64,000 nt of DNA from JAJZJT01 sp049964655 (GCA_049964655.1 JBMFXC010000001.1:4696-68695), one strand, 5' to 3'. Positions 24,751-34,494 are shown, numbered from the stretch's first letter. Numbers and translations are program-made. The notes: generated by a model from the letters alone, not told the origin.

Positions 24751-25401
24751 GTGGTGGCGAACGCACCCGCGCTCCGGTGGCACACCGCCGACGGCAGGTC
24801 GCCTGACGAGGGCCGCCTCGGACCCGTCCTCTTCGTCGCTGCCCTCGCCGCCGAAGTCGGCGCCTTCGAGGACGTGCCCGTGCTGCTCACCGGGTGCGGC
24901 AAGCTCAACGCCTCGGTGGCGCTGTCGCAAGCGCTCGCCGTGCACCGGTTCGACCTGGTGGTCAACGTGGGAACGGCCGGTTCGCTCGACGCCGCCCACG
25001 AAGGAGTCCACGTCGTGGGGGCGTGCGTCGAGCACGACCTCGACGCGCTCAGCCTCGAGCAGCTGACGGGTGAACGACCGGTCGGGTGCCTCGACCTCGG
25101 CACAGGCACAGGCACGGTCGTCGCCACCGGCGACCGGGTGGTCACCGACCCGGCCGAGGCTCGACGGATCGCCTCCCTCGGCGCCCACCTCGTCGACATG
25201 GAGGCGTTCGCCCTGGCCCGGGTGTGCGCGGCGTTCGACGTGCCGTTCCTCTGCGCCAAGTACGTGAGCGACCGGGCCGACGGTGACGTGGCGACCAGTT
25301 GGACGGCGTCGGTCCGCCGAGCGTCCGAGGCGCTCTTCGCCTGGAGCCGCGAGCTGCCGGCCGACCCCCCGGTGCCGACACCGCGCCCGCCCGCCGGCTG
25401 A
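24751..25401 (+). CDS. MTA/SAH-type nucleosidase (futalosine hydrolase-like)
   Basis: Purine nucleosidase-fold protein of 216 aa that would cleave the N-glycosidic bond of 5'-methylthioadenosine, S-adenosylhomocysteine or a related nucleoside. Seen are VALSQALAVHRFDLVVNVGTAGSL, the purine-phosphorylase core, and LVDMEAFALARVCAAFDVPFLCAKYVSDRAD with Met-Glu and Asp of the active site. The GTG at 24751 has AGGG a few nt upstream. The methyltransferase nearby may produce the SAH substrate. Futalosine hydrolase cannot be excluded. Confidence 0.78.
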   Translation: MVANAPALRWHTADGRSPDEGRLGPVLFVAALAAEVGAFEDVPVLLTGCGKLNASVALSQALAVHRFDLVVNVGTAGSLDAAHEGVHVVGACVEHDLDALSLEQLTGERPVGCLDLGTGTGTVVATGDRVVTDPAEARRIASLGAHLVDMEAFALARVCAAFDVPFLCAKYVSDRADGDVATSWTASVRRASEALFAWSRELPADPPVPTPRPPAG

Positions 25402-25580
25402 GCCGGTTCCTTGCGGGCGCGAACGCTCGTCGGAGGGCCGCGATGGGGCTGGAGCATGCCCGCGAGCCACGTGATTGGGTACAGTGAATCGCCGATCGTG
25501 ACATCACGTCTATGTACCGCACCTTCGATGCTTCCGATGTCTGGTCCGGGCGTGGCGAACAAACCGAGGAGGTGGTGGAG
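25402..25580 (+). promoter_or_regulatory. promoter region of the receiver-CheX/fliG operon
   Basis: TACAGT at 25480-25485 is a candidate -10 box. The ribosome site GAGGAG precedes the GTG at 25581. No clear flagellar sigma-factor promoter was found. Confidence 0.3.
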
Positions 25581-26444
25581 GTGAAGGTGCTCGTCGTCGA
25601 CGACAGCCGAGCGATGCGGATGATCGTTGCCCGAGAGCTCCGCAGGTCCGTCGACGTGGACGAGATCGTAGAAGCGGACAGCGCCGCAGCAGCCGTGGAG
25701 CTCCTGCAGCAGCAGTCCGTGGACCTCGTCCTGAGCGACTGGAACATGCCCGGGATGAGCGGCCTGGAGTTCCTTCAGGGGATGCGCGCCCAGGGCTGGA
25801 AGGGGCTCTTCGGCTTCGTGACGTCGGAGTCGGCTCCGTCCACCCGCCAGCGGGCGCTCGAGGCCGGCGCCACCTTCTTGGTGACCAAGCCGTTTCGCGG
25901 CGACGTGCTGGCCAACCAGATCACGATCGCGCTCGGAGGGCCCGCGGCCCACCTCGAGGAGTCGACGAGCAAGGCCCGCGACCAGGCCGACGAGGTCGCC
26001 GACGTGCTGGAGGGCCTCCTGCACAAGAAGGTCAACGTGGCCGCGGCCGACGGGCCGGCGCGGCGCGAGCTGGCGCGCGTTGCAGCACGCTACGTGGACG
26101 CCGCCGGCCGCGACGCGGCCATGTGCGTCGTCGAGGTCCCCTTGGCGGCGGCAGTCGGAGCAGCGCTGTCGATGATGCCAGCGGCCAGCGCCGAGGAGTG
26201 GGGACGCTCGGGCGTGCTTCCCGAGGTGGTCGCCCAGAACTTCTACGAGGTGGCCAACGTGCTGGCCAAGGTGATCGCCAGCACGGACGGGCGCTGCGTC
26301 CTGGCAGAGCTCACCGTGCACGCCGACTTCGAGCGACTGCCGCACGACGGCGAGATCGAGTCCTCGCCGCGGCAGGTGCACGTCGACGTCGACGTCGACG
26401 GGTACGGGTCGGGACGCCTGACGTTGGCGACACTCGCCACTTGA
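25581..26444 (+). CDS. response regulator with CheX/CheC-like C-terminal domain
   Basis: Protein of 287 aa. Residues 1-120 are a CheY-like receiver: VKVLVVDDSRAMR, phospho-acceptor Asp53 in LSDWNMPGMSG, Thr/Ser near 80 and Lys in TKPF. After a short linker the C-terminal half contains QNFYEVANVLAKVI, an ExxN signature like the active sites of CheX and CheC phosphatases. This suggests a CheY fused to a phosphatase-like or flagellar-switch-associated domain. GTG 25581 is preceded by GAGGAG. The next gene, fliG, follows after 13 nt, so an operon acting at the motor is likely. Confidence 0.72.
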   Translation: MKVLVVDDSRAMRMIVARELRRSVDVDEIVEADSAAAAVELLQQQSVDLVLSDWNMPGMSGLEFLQGMRAQGWKGLFGFVTSESAPSTRQRALEAGATFLVTKPFRGDVLANQITIALGGPAAHLEESTSKARDQADEVADVLEGLLHKKVNVAAADGPARRELARVAARYVDAAGRDAAMCVVEVPLAAAVGAALSMMPAASAEEWGRSGVLPEVVAQNFYEVANVLAKVIASTDGRCVLAELTVHADFERLPHDGEIESSPRQVHVDVDVDGYGSGRLTLATLAT

Positions 26445-26457
26445 CGATCCGGTCGCG

Positions 26458-27477
26458 ATGAGCGAGCAGCTGAGCGGCGCCCAGAAGGCGGCAGTCCTGC
26501 TGGCACAAGTTGACGAATCCCGTGCAGAACAGGTACTTCAGCTTCTGAGCGAGAGCGAAGTCATCATTCTCATGAACGAGATGGCGCATCTCCCCGCTCT
26601 GGAGACGTCGGCCATCAAGGACGTGATGCACGAGTTCACCGGAGGCATGGCGTCGATGTTGGCCGCCCGCCAGGGAGGGCCGGACGTGGCCAAGGCCCTC
26701 CTGACGGAGACGTTCGGCAGCGAGCATGCCGAAGAGATGTTCGCCCACGTTGTGAGCGAGGGCAACGGTCCGGCTGGTTCACTGCGGTTCCTCGACCGGC
26801 TCGACGCCTCGGTCGTGGCCAGCATGCTGTCCGACGAGCACCCGCAGATCGTCGCGCTGGTGCTGACCAATCTGGCGCCAGCGTTCGCCGCCCAGGTCAT
26901 ACAGCACCTCGAGCCGAGCACCCGGACCGACCTGGCACAACGAATCGCTCGGATGGGGAAGGTGGCGCCTGAGGCGGTGGCGACCGTCGTCTCCATGCTC
27001 GACCGACGCTTCTCCGCGCTGATCCTCCAGCACGGTGACGGACCAGTGACTGGCGGCGTACAGGACCTCGTCGACATCCTCAACAACAGCGAGCGGGCAG
27101 TCGAGAAGCAAGTGCTGGTGGACCTCCAGGACCGGAACCCGGAGCTCGCCGAGGAGGTCCACAGCTTGATGTTCTCCTTCGAGGACGTCAGTCGGCTCGA
27201 CGACGTGACGCTCCAGAAGGTCCTCCGTCGCGTGTCGCCGAAGGAGCTGGCCGTTGCCCTCAGGGCGGTCGACGAGGCGACACGCGACAAGTTCCTCCAC
27301 AACATGTCGGAACGAGCCGCCTCGGACCTCCAAGAGGAGATCGAGCTGCTCGGGCCGATCCGCGTGTCGTTGGTGGAGAACGCCCAGTCGCAGGTGGCAA
27401 AGATCGTGCGGGACCTCGAAGCAGCAGGCGATATCGTCCTTCCGCGCTCGAACGACGGCGAGGAGGTGCTGCTGTGA
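26458..27477 (+). CDS. fliG: flagellar motor switch protein FliG
   Basis: Rotor protein of 339 aa that couples the C-ring to the stator and sets rotation direction. All FliG parts are visible: N-terminal domain (LSGAQKAAVLLAQV), middle domain with the EHPQ motif in LSDEHPQIVALVLTNL, and the C-terminal charged torque helix around MFSFEDVSRLDDVTLQKVLRRV. Length is normal. No other flagellar structural gene lies in the window. The 5' part uses more A/T-ending codons than its neighbours. Confidence 0.93.
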   Translation: MSEQLSGAQKAAVLLAQVDESRAEQVLQLLSESEVIILMNEMAHLPALETSAIKDVMHEFTGGMASMLAARQGGPDVAKALLTETFGSEHAEEMFAHVVSEGNGPAGSLRFLDRLDASVVASMLSDEHPQIVALVLTNLAPAFAAQVIQHLEPSTRTDLAQRIARMGKVAPEAVATVVSMLDRRFSALILQHGDGPVTGGVQDLVDILNNSERAVEKQVLVDLQDRNPELAEEVHSLMFSFEDVSRLDDVTLQKVLRRVSPKELAVALRAVDEATRDKFLHNMSERAASDLQEEIELLGPIRVSLVENAQSQVAKIVRDLEAAGDIVLPRSNDGEEVLL

Positions 27478-27594
27478 GCAGCCGCTGCCGGGGGCCGGCC
27501 CGTGGCACGAACGGCTCCCGATCGACCCGACGGAGCGCTCGGGCGGGCACGGCAAGGCGCCCTGGCGTCGTGGCGTGGTGTAGAACGGGGCGCC

Positions 27595-28365
27595 ATGGGT
27601 GACGGTCACCAGTCGGCACGGACCTGTGCGACCTGCGACGAGGTCGCCTGCAGCTTCGCAGGGGTCGGAGCGATCGGGGCCGACTGGCGAGTGCGATGGG
27701 CGAGCGCAGACATGGCCCCGATGCTGCAGCTCGACTCTGGCGCCATCACCGGCCGGGCGCTCGGGGACCTGATCCGCCCCGATGACGTTGAGGGGCTTCG
27801 GCTACACGCCGACGCGCTGTGCGACGCGCCCACGCGCACCTGGGTGCCCGTTCACCTGGCCCGCGACGAGGGCGGTTCTGCGAGGTTCTGCTTCAGCCTG
27901 TCGCGCGCACCGGAGGAGGTGGCGGCGTTCGCCTTCGTCATCACTCGGCAGGGCGGCGACGTGCGCCCGTTCGCTCAGGGCACGCAGGGCGCACAGGCCG
28001 CGCAGCAGACAGACCACCGCGTCGCACGGTTCGAGCAGACGCTCGAGCGGATCTCGGCGGAGATCGACAAGGTGCTTCCGCTCCACCGGGCGGAGCCGCT
28101 GATCCCCTCGGACGTCCTCAACCTCCTGCGCGGTGCGTCGCCACGCCAGCTCGAAGTGGTCCGCCGCGTCGGCGCCGGCCAGCGTGTCTCGAGCATCGCT
28201 CGAGACATGTACCTGAGCCCCAGCACGGTCCGCAACCACCTCTCGGCGATCTTCCGCCGGCTCGGCGTCCGCTCCCAGGCGGAGCTCGTCGAGCTGCTGA
28301 CGACGACGCGGCAGCACGGGAAGGGGGAACGGGCCCCTTGGGAGGTCGAGGCCGTCGACCGGTGA
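27595..28365 (+). CDS. PAS-like sensor with LuxR-type HTH
   Basis: Regulator of 256 aa. The N-terminal half has PAS-like sequence (IGADWRVRWASADMAPMLQLDSGAITGRALGDLIRPDD) preceded by a cluster of Cys (CATCDEVAC) that might bind metal. A Gln/Ala linker leads to the C-terminal LuxR HTH: LLRGASPRQLEVVRRVGAGQRVSSIARDMYLSPSTVRNHLSAIFRRLGVRSQAELVELL. ATG 27595 is used, with TAGAAC 8 nt before it. Located after fliG, it probably regulates motility or signalling genes. Confidence 0.82.
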   Translation: MGDGHQSARTCATCDEVACSFAGVGAIGADWRVRWASADMAPMLQLDSGAITGRALGDLIRPDDVEGLRLHADALCDAPTRTWVPVHLARDEGGSARFCFSLSRAPEEVAAFAFVITRQGGDVRPFAQGTQGAQAAQQTDHRVARFEQTLERISAEIDKVLPLHRAEPLIPSDVLNLLRGASPRQLEVVRRVGAGQRVSSIARDMYLSPSTVRNHLSAIFRRLGVRSQAELVELLTTTRQHGKGERAPWEVEAVDR

Positions 28366-28525
28366 GCTGGCCGGGAGGGCAGGCTCCGAGCGATCGACGG
28401 CCTCCTCCGCGCCACGACGTCTGCACCGCCGGCAACGTCGGCGGTGAGCACGAACGGGCTCCGGCGGGCTGGCTGTCGCTCCCGGCCACGGCTTCGAGCC
28501 GCCAGCGCGCGACGGCACGCTGCCC

Positions 28526-31150
28526 TCACGCCCCTTCGGCAACTCGCCGCGCCGCTCGAGTCGTGGTGAACGCAGGCTCCCAGCACTCGGCGACCTCGTC
28601 GCCAGGCAACGCCGGGGCGAAGAGGTAGCCCTGTCCGAAGTCGCAGCCGAGCCCCTCGACCACCTCGAGCTGCGCGGCGGTCTCGATCCCCTCGGCAACG
28701 ACAGCCATGCCGAGCTCGTGGCCGAGTGACACCACGGCACGCAGCATGGCGCTCGCCTGCGGCGTCCCCGGCACCTTGCTCACGAACGAGCGGTCCACCT
28801 TCAACAGCGAAGGGCGCAGTTGGGCCAGGCTCGAGAGCGAGGAGTACCCGGTGCCGAAGTCGTCGAGCGCGAAGGCAACGCCGAGGCGCCGCAGGTCACT
28901 CACGAGCGCGGCCGCGGCATCAGGATCGGAGAGGATCGTGCTCTCCGTTACCTCGAGCACGAGGCGCTCAGGTGCGACACCGCTGCTCTCGAGGAGCCCG
29001 ACCACCTGGTCCCTCAACCCCGGGGCGTAGAGCTGCCGCGGTGACAGGTTCACGGCGACCCGGGGCGGGAGGCCGTCCGTGGCAGGGGCTCGCCAGCCGG
29101 CCGCCTGGGCGAGCGCCTGCTGGAGGGCGAACGTGCCCAGCTCGGCGATGAGGTCGGACTGCTCGGCCACCGGGATGAACACATCGGGCGGAACCGAGCC
29201 CCGCTGCGCATGGTGCCACCGCATGAGCGCCTCGAAGCCCGACAGTCGTCCCGTGGCCAGCGACATGATCGGCTGGTAGTGCATGCGGAGCTCGCTGCGG
29301 ATCAGGGCCTGCTGCAGCTCCTGACGGAGCTCGTAGTGGTCAGCGGCGCGCTCGCGCATGTCCTCGGTGAACATGGCGACGACGCCCTTGCCCTTCCGCT
29401 TCGCCTCGTACAGAGCGATGTCGGCGTGCCGGATCATCCGGGCCGCATCGGGCTGCGCCGCGTCACTGGAGGCATCGGAGACCGCGACCCCGACGCTCGT
29501 GCGCTGGCTCACCCGTTGTCCACGGATCACGAAGGTCTCCGTGACGGCCGCCAGCAGGCGTGCCGCCAGCTCCTCTGCCTGAGCTCGCGAGTCGAGCCCC
29601 TCGGCCAGGTAGAGGAACTCGTCCCCTCCGAAGCGGGCCACGGTGTCGCCGGCACGCGCCGCGTGCTGCAGGCGTTGCGCCACCGCGGTCAAGAGCTCGT
29701 CGCCCACGTCGTGGCCGAGTGCGTCGTTGACACCCTTGAAGTCGTCGAGGTCCAACAGTGCGACGGCGACGAACTCGTTCCGGGCATGGCGCCGGACCAG
29801 GGCCTTGCCCAGCCGGTCTTCGAACGCCCGACGGTTCGCCAAGCCCGTCAGGGGATCCTGCATCGCCAACCTGCTCAGCTGCGACGTCAGGGTGTGCTGC
29901 CGGGTCACGTCGCGTACCGAGCAGACGAGGTACTCGATGGCTCCCGTCACGCCGCGTGCAGGGGCCTTCTGGATCTCGACCCAGATGACTCGGCCGTCTC
30001 GGTGGAGGTACCGCTTCGTGAAGTTGACCTGCGCGACCTCGCCGGACATCAGGCGGGCATGGGCGCTCCTCCCGGTGGCGACGTCGCGCGGGTGCGTGAT
30101 CGCGACGGCTCCTTCGCCGACGAGCTCGTGCGTGTCGTAGCCGACCATCCTGCAGAACGCGGGGTTGGCCTGCAACAGCCGGTCCTCGGTGTCCACGAGC
30201 ACGATGCCGTCCACGTTGCTCTCGAAGGTCAGGCGGAAGCGCTCCTCGGACTCCTGGAGCGCCGCGGCGGCGGCGGCCAGGCGCTCTCGCTCCCGCTCCT
30301 CGGCCAGCTGCCGGGCCAGGAGCGCCTCCCGGCGCTCCGCGTCGTCGCGGACGACAGCGACCGTCCACCGTCCACCGTTGAAGCGAACGGGCTGCAGCAA
30401 GATGTCGACCGGCACGCTCGCGCCACCTGCCCGCTCGAGGACGATGTCGTGGCCGACCCCCATGGGCCTCACGGCACCCTCGACAGAGGTGGCGGCTCGG
30501 ACCTGGGCGTGCTCGACGCGTCGGTCCGCCTGCACCAGCCGCTCCACGGTGTCGCCGACGAGCTCGTCGCGTTCGTAGCCGCTCAGCTGCACCAGGCGTT
30601 CGTTGACGAAGCGGATGCAGCCCAGCTCATCGACGATGCAGATGCCGTCGGGGAGCATCTGGAGCAAGTGCTGCCACGAGAGCGGGTGTCCTTCGAAGTA
30701 CTCGGCGATGCGCGCGCGCTCTTGTTCGAGCAGCTGGGAACGCTGCACCCGTTCCACCTCGAACCGGTCGCCGATGAGCACGGCGCAGACGAGCACCGTC
30801 GCCAGCATGCTCCACGTGGCCCAACGCGCGAGATCGCTGTGGGTGGCAAGCAGCTCTCCGGGGACCACGAGGACAGCGCTCTCGAGGGAGATGGCGAGCG
30901 ACCCGGCGAGACCGTAGGCCGTTCCCGCGTACACGACGGGAAGGAAGAGGGCAAGGAGGACGACGAAGCCGGGCATGCTGATCAAGCCGCGGTCCTGGGC
31001 CGTGTCGACCACCAGATGGACGAGCACGATGGCCAGCGCGACGATGTTGATGATCCAGAACCGCCGGTCGCGGAACGGCGGAGAGAGGAGGTTCTCCAGC
31101 AGGTCCCGACGTGACCGCCTGCCGGCCCCTGGCGCTCTGTCGCTGCTCAT
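28526..31150 (-). CDS. membrane PAS-GGDEF-EAL cyclic-di-GMP enzyme
   Basis: Protein of 874 aa for cyclic-di-GMP turnover. Two to four N-terminal membrane helices (about 30-120) are followed by two PAS domains with the second ending in a PAC segment. The GGDEF domain has the intact FGGDEF near residue 507 and an upstream RAGD inhibitory site. The EAL domain starts near residue 638 (FEALMRW) and keeps ExTES, DDFGTGYSS, KVDRSF, EGIE and QGY. Both catalytic sets look complete, so the net activity is undetermined. The ATG at 31150 has only a weak ribosome site. It follows the chemotaxis genes on the same strand. Confidence 0.9.
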   Translation of the reverse strand: MSSDRAPGAGRRSRRDLLENLLSPPFRDRRFWIINIVALAIVLVHLVVDTAQDRGLISMPGFVVLLALFLPVVYAGTAYGLAGSLAISLESAVLVVPGELLATHSDLARWATWSMLATVLVCAVLIGDRFEVERVQRSQLLEQERARIAEYFEGHPLSWQHLLQMLPDGICIVDELGCIRFVNERLVQLSGYERDELVGDTVERLVQADRRVEHAQVRAATSVEGAVRPMGVGHDIVLERAGGASVPVDILLQPVRFNGGRWTVAVVRDDAERREALLARQLAEERERERLAAAAAALQESEERFRLTFESNVDGIVLVDTEDRLLQANPAFCRMVGYDTHELVGEGAVAITHPRDVATGRSAHARLMSGEVAQVNFTKRYLHRDGRVIWVEIQKAPARGVTGAIEYLVCSVRDVTRQHTLTSQLSRLAMQDPLTGLANRRAFEDRLGKALVRRHARNEFVAVALLDLDDFKGVNDALGHDVGDELLTAVAQRLQHAARAGDTVARFGGDEFLYLAEGLDSRAQAEELAARLLAAVTETFVIRGQRVSQRTSVGVAVSDASSDAAQPDAARMIRHADIALYEAKRKGKGVVAMFTEDMRERAADHYELRQELQQALIRSELRMHYQPIMSLATGRLSGFEALMRWHHAQRGSVPPDVFIPVAEQSDLIAELGTFALQQALAQAAGWRAPATDGLPPRVAVNLSPRQLYAPGLRDQVVGLLESSGVAPERLVLEVTESTILSDPDAAAALVSDLRRLGVAFALDDFGTGYSSLSSLAQLRPSLLKVDRSFVSKVPGTPQASAMLRAVVSLGHELGMAVVAEGIETAAQLEVVEGLGCDFGQGYLFAPALPGDEVAECWEPAFTTTRAARRVAEGA

Positions 31151-31569
31151 CCGTTCCGCTTTCGAGCTCTCGCCGCCATCTCCCCGCTCACTTCGCGTCC
31201 AGGGGCGCCAGCCGCTCCTCCGCTTCGGCGCAGCGCCGCCCGGCAGGTCGCCGCGAGCCCTCGGTGGCAGACGTCGTCCTTGCGACGGGTGAAGCCTCCG
31301 TGGCGGTCGTCGGGGCGTGGGCCGCCTTCGGCCTGCCGGGGACCGGGGGGTCGGCGATCCCGGTCGGGTCCCCGGGGGTGCCTTTCGAGCCGGGTCCGGC
31401 GTGAAGCCCGACGGAGAAGCCCTGGGGCGGGCTCCACCTCTCTCCGGCAGCCCCAGGTCTCGACCGTGGCCACGGTCGGGCGCGCCGTGCCCCCGGGCGT
31501 ACGGACGTCGTCGGCGTGACAAGAGGGACCGGCCGACCGCTGGGCTGGGTCGAGGAGGTCCGACCGCGA
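31151..31569. other. intergenic region between cheX and the GGDEF-EAL gene
   Basis: About 420 bases of very GC-rich DNA. It must contain the promoter of the GGDEF-EAL gene, but no clear -10 hexamer or terminator is seen. Open frames here have the composition of non-coding GC-rich DNA. Confidence 0.3.
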
Positions 31570-32022
31570 TCACGCATCTCTGGCCCCGAACACGTTGAGG
31601 AGGATCCGCTTGCCATCGACCTCGAAGGCGATCCGGTGGACCGGCTCGTGACCGGCGGGCGGCTGGGACGCCTCGTGGTCGCTCACGGTGGGAAGGCCCA
31701 GCTGGGAGGGTTCGGGGAGCAGCGACTTGATGTTGCCACCCGCCATGTTGGCCAGCTCGCCGAGGGCATCGCGGATCTCGTCAGGTGCAGCGTCGCCTCC
31801 CTCGAGGCCGAACATCGCAGCGGCCAGCGCGCCCGCCAGCTCGGCGTCGCAGTCGATGGTGACCGCGCCCTCCCAGCCGCCGGTGATGTCCACACGGCCA
31901 ACCAGGTGCTTGCCGGAGATCCCGCCGTCGGCGTCGGCCTCGGTGAGGCCCGAGCCGAGCAGGCTTCGCCAGATCTCCTCCATGATGGAACGGAGCTCGT
32001 CCTGGGTGATGGTCACGGTCAC
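31570..32022 (-). CDS. cheX: chemotaxis protein CheX
   Basis: CheY-phosphate phosphatase family protein of 150 aa. The central helix DALGELANMAGGNIKSLLP carries the E-x2-N catalytic pair and Gly/Asn features of CheX. GTG 32022 has AGGAAGG just upstream and sits 6 nt after the cheR stop. It ends the MCP-cheY-cheB-cheR-cheX run and would switch off the CheY encoded upstream. The plus-strand receiver fusion at 25581 contains a similar domain. Confidence 0.85.
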   Translation of the reverse strand: MTVTITQDELRSIMEEIWRSLLGSGLTEADADGGISGKHLVGRVDITGGWEGAVTIDCDAELAGALAAAMFGLEGGDAAPDEIRDALGELANMAGGNIKSLLPEPSQLGLPTVSDHEASQPPAGHEPVHRIAFEVDGKRILLNVFGARDA

Positions 32023-32028
32023 GCCTTC

Positions 32029-32889
32029 CTACGATCCAACGCGGCGGAACGCTGTGGTCCCCCCGAGGTCGACACGTTCGAAGTGGTCGTCCAGGTTGAG
32101 GGTCGTCTCCGCGTTTCCGAGGATGAGGTAGCCGTCGGGGCGCAGGACCTCGAGCACGTGGGCGAGGACCTGCTGCTTGACGGCGACCGAGAAGTAGATG
32201 AGGACGTTGCGCAACAGCACGAGGTCCATCATCGGTACGGACGGCCACGGTCCCACGAGGTTGAGCTGGCGGAATTCGACCATCGAGCGCAAGTCCGCGG
32301 CCACCTCCCACTCGATGCCGGCGTTGGTGAACCAGCGCAGGAGGCGGTTGGCGGGCAGGCCTCGGTTGACCTCGAGCTTCGTGAACCGACCGGCCCTCGC
32401 ACGCTCGAGGACCGAGCGGGTGAGGTCGGTTCCGAGGATCCTGACGTCCCACGTCGCGAGCGTCGGGTCCTCGCGGGCGAGCATGGCGAGGCTGTAAGGC
32501 TCCTGGCCTGTCGAGCACGCGGCCGACCACACCGACAGCTGGCGCTTGGCAGCCCGGCGCGCCGCCAGATCGGGCAGCACCTGCTTGGCGATAGCAGTGA
32601 AGACCGCTGGGTCGCGGAAGAACGAGGTCTCGTTGGTCGTCATGGCCTCGACCACCGCCGTGTGGTCGTGGCCGAACGGCTGTCCGCGCAGCCACAGCAG
32701 CAGGTCCCACACGGACGTGCGTCCTCGCAGACGCGCCAGGTCGGCAAGGCGGGCCTCCACCAGGTACTGCTTGCCGTCGTCGACGGCCATCGCCGAGTGG
32801 ACGCGCACCAGCTCCTGTAGGTACGCGAAGGCCGCCGCTTCTGACGACTCGCTGCGCGTCGTGGTCCCCGTGGGCACGGTGACGCTCAT
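32029..32889 (-). CDS. cheR: chemotaxis protein methyltransferase CheR
   Basis: SAM-dependent methyltransferase of 286 aa that methylates glutamates on the chemoreceptor. The N-terminal helical domain (GKQYLVEARLADLARLRG) leads to TTNETSFFRD, then SVWSAACSTGQEPYSLAML (SAM motif), ILGTDL and VLLRNVLIYFS. All are classic CheR sequences. The ATG overlaps the cheB stop by 4 nt (ATGA). Confidence 0.94.
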   Translation of the reverse strand: MSVTVPTGTTTRSESSEAAAFAYLQELVRVHSAMAVDDGKQYLVEARLADLARLRGRTSVWDLLLWLRGQPFGHDHTAVVEAMTTNETSFFRDPAVFTAIAKQVLPDLAARRAAKRQLSVWSAACSTGQEPYSLAMLAREDPTLATWDVRILGTDLTRSVLERARAGRFTKLEVNRGLPANRLLRWFTNAGIEWEVAADLRSMVEFRQLNLVGPWPSVPMMDLVLLRNVLIYFSVAVKQQVLAHVLEVLRPDGYLILGNAETTLNLDDHFERVDLGGTTAFRRVGS

Positions 32890-34127
32890 CGCCCTTCCCC
32901 CCCTGGTCGCTCCGCCGCGGTCCGAGCCTGCCCTGCAACGCTGGCCGAGGGGCGAGCCGCGGCTCTGCCAGCGGCCCCGGCCCCGGCCTCGCTCGCCCCA
33001 GGCGACACCCGCCTCGCCGCGACGTCGCAGCGCGTCCCGCCTCGTCCGTGCCGGACGCGCTCGACGATGGCGCCCCCGAGCCGCTCGATCGGCAGCACCT
33101 CGTCGGCGAGCCCGGCTTCGGCGACGAACCGGGGCATTCCCCACACGACCGAGCTCGCCTGGTCCTGGGCGAGCACCGATCCACCCGCCTCGACGATCCG
33201 CTCGGAACCGCGGAGGCCGTCCTGTCCCATGCCCGTGAGCACGGCGCCGAGCACACCTGGTCCGTAGACCTCCGCGGCAGACCGAAAGAGGACGTCGACC
33301 GAGGGGCGGCAGGAGTTCTCCGGTGGCCCTTCATGCAGGTGGAGGCGGACGTCCGGGCCGTCGCGGACGACGGTCATGTGGAGGCCCCCGGGCGCGACCC
33401 ACGCCTGGCCGGCGGCGAGCACCATGCCTTCGACGCCTTCCGCAACGCGCATCGGGGTCTTGGCGTCGAGGCGCTTGGCCAACATCTCCGTGAAGAGCGG
33501 CGGCATGTGCTGCACGACCACGACGGGCACCGGGAGGTCGGCTAGCAGGTCCGCGAACAAGCGCTCCAGCGCTGCCGGGCCACCGGTCGACACCCCGACC
33601 ACGACCACGGCGATGTCCGCACCCCGCCTCGGCCCCGGCACACCGACAGGCACTCGCCCCGATGGACCGGCCGGCACGCGGTGGGCGGGTGGCGTCGCCG
33701 ACGGAAGCCCTCGCCCGTCACGCCCGCACAACGCCCTGATCTTCGGCACGAGCTCGTCGTGGATCCGCTGGCGTGCGGCCGTCACGCCGCCGACGTTGGC
33801 GGGCTTGGTCACGTAGTCGCTCGCGCCACGGACCAACGCGTCGAAGGTCGCCGCTGCGCCGCGTTCGGTGAGCGTGCTGAACATGATCACCGGCAGCGTC
33901 GGATGAGTCGCGCGAAGCGCGCTCAGCGTGGCAAGCCCGTCGAGCTCGGGCATCTCGATGTCGAGCACGACGAGGTCCGGGGCGACCTGCTCGAGGCGAC
34001 TGAGCGCGATCTTGCCGTTCGCAGCCGCGGCGACCACGGTGATGTCGGGGTCGGACTCCAGGCTGTCGGTCACCAGGCGGCGCACCACGACGGAGTCGTC
34101 GACGACCAGGACGCGGATGTCAGACAT
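32886..34127 (-). CDS. cheB: chemotaxis protein-glutamate methylesterase CheB
   Basis: Methylesterase/deamidase of 413 aa that reverses CheR. The receiver has phospho-Asp56 in VVLDIEMPELDG. The catalytic domain has the Ser of VGVSTGGPAAL, His of VVQHMPP and Asp of VLTGMGQDG. About 50 extra low-complexity residues at the C-terminus make it longer than the usual ~350 aa. The ATG overlaps the cheY stop by 8 nt. Confidence 0.94.
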   Translation of the reverse strand: MSDIRVLVVDDSVVVRRLVTDSLESDPDITVVAAAANGKIALSRLEQVAPDLVVLDIEMPELDGLATLSALRATHPTLPVIMFSTLTERGAAATFDALVRGASDYVTKPANVGGVTAARQRIHDELVPKIRALCGRDGRGLPSATPPAHRVPAGPSGRVPVGVPGPRRGADIAVVVVGVSTGGPAALERLFADLLADLPVPVVVVQHMPPLFTEMLAKRLDAKTPMRVAEGVEGMVLAAGQAWVAPGGLHMTVVRDGPDVRLHLHEGPPENSCRPSVDVLFRSAAEVYGPGVLGAVLTGMGQDGLRGSERIVEAGGSVLAQDQASSVVWGMPRFVAEAGLADEVLPIERLGGAIVERVRHGRGGTRCDVAARRVSPGASEAGAGAAGRAAARPSASVAGQARTAAERPGGEGR

Positions 34128-34494
34128 CGCGCACCGAAAAGCCGAGCAGCTCGAGCTTGTCGACGATGACGTCCTTCGTGAAGGGCTTCATGACGTACTC
34201 GTCGGCGCCAGCATCGAGTGCCCGCACCATCTGGTGCGTCTCGCTCTCCGTCGTGACCATCATGAGCTTGACCCCGTCGTACGTCTCTTGGCGACGGATC
34301 GCCACGACGAGCTCCAGGCCGTTCAGGTTCGGCATGTTCCAGTCGACGAGAGCCAGGTTCGGCTTCGACCTGCGCAGCTCTGCCAACGCCTCCACGCCGT
34401 CTGCGGCCTGGGCGACACCGAACCCCAGGTCGTCCAGGATCCGCTTGAGGATCGAGCGGACCGCTTTCGAGTCGTCGACCACAAGGGCGCGCAT
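34120..34494 (-). CDS. cheY: chemotaxis response regulator CheY
   Basis: Single receiver domain of 124 aa. Phospho-Asp51 in LVDWNMPN, acidic pair in VVDDSKAVR, Thr in MVTTES and Lys in MKPF are all in place. When phosphorylated by CheA it would bind the flagellar switch. ATG 34494 has GGAGG about 6 nt upstream. Overlaps cheB. Confidence 0.92.
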   Translation of the reverse strand: MRALVVDDSKAVRSILKRILDDLGFGVAQAADGVEALAELRRSKPNLALVDWNMPNLNGLELVVAIRRQETYDGVKLMMVTTESETHQMVRALDAGADEYVMKPFTKDVIVDKLELLGFSVRDV

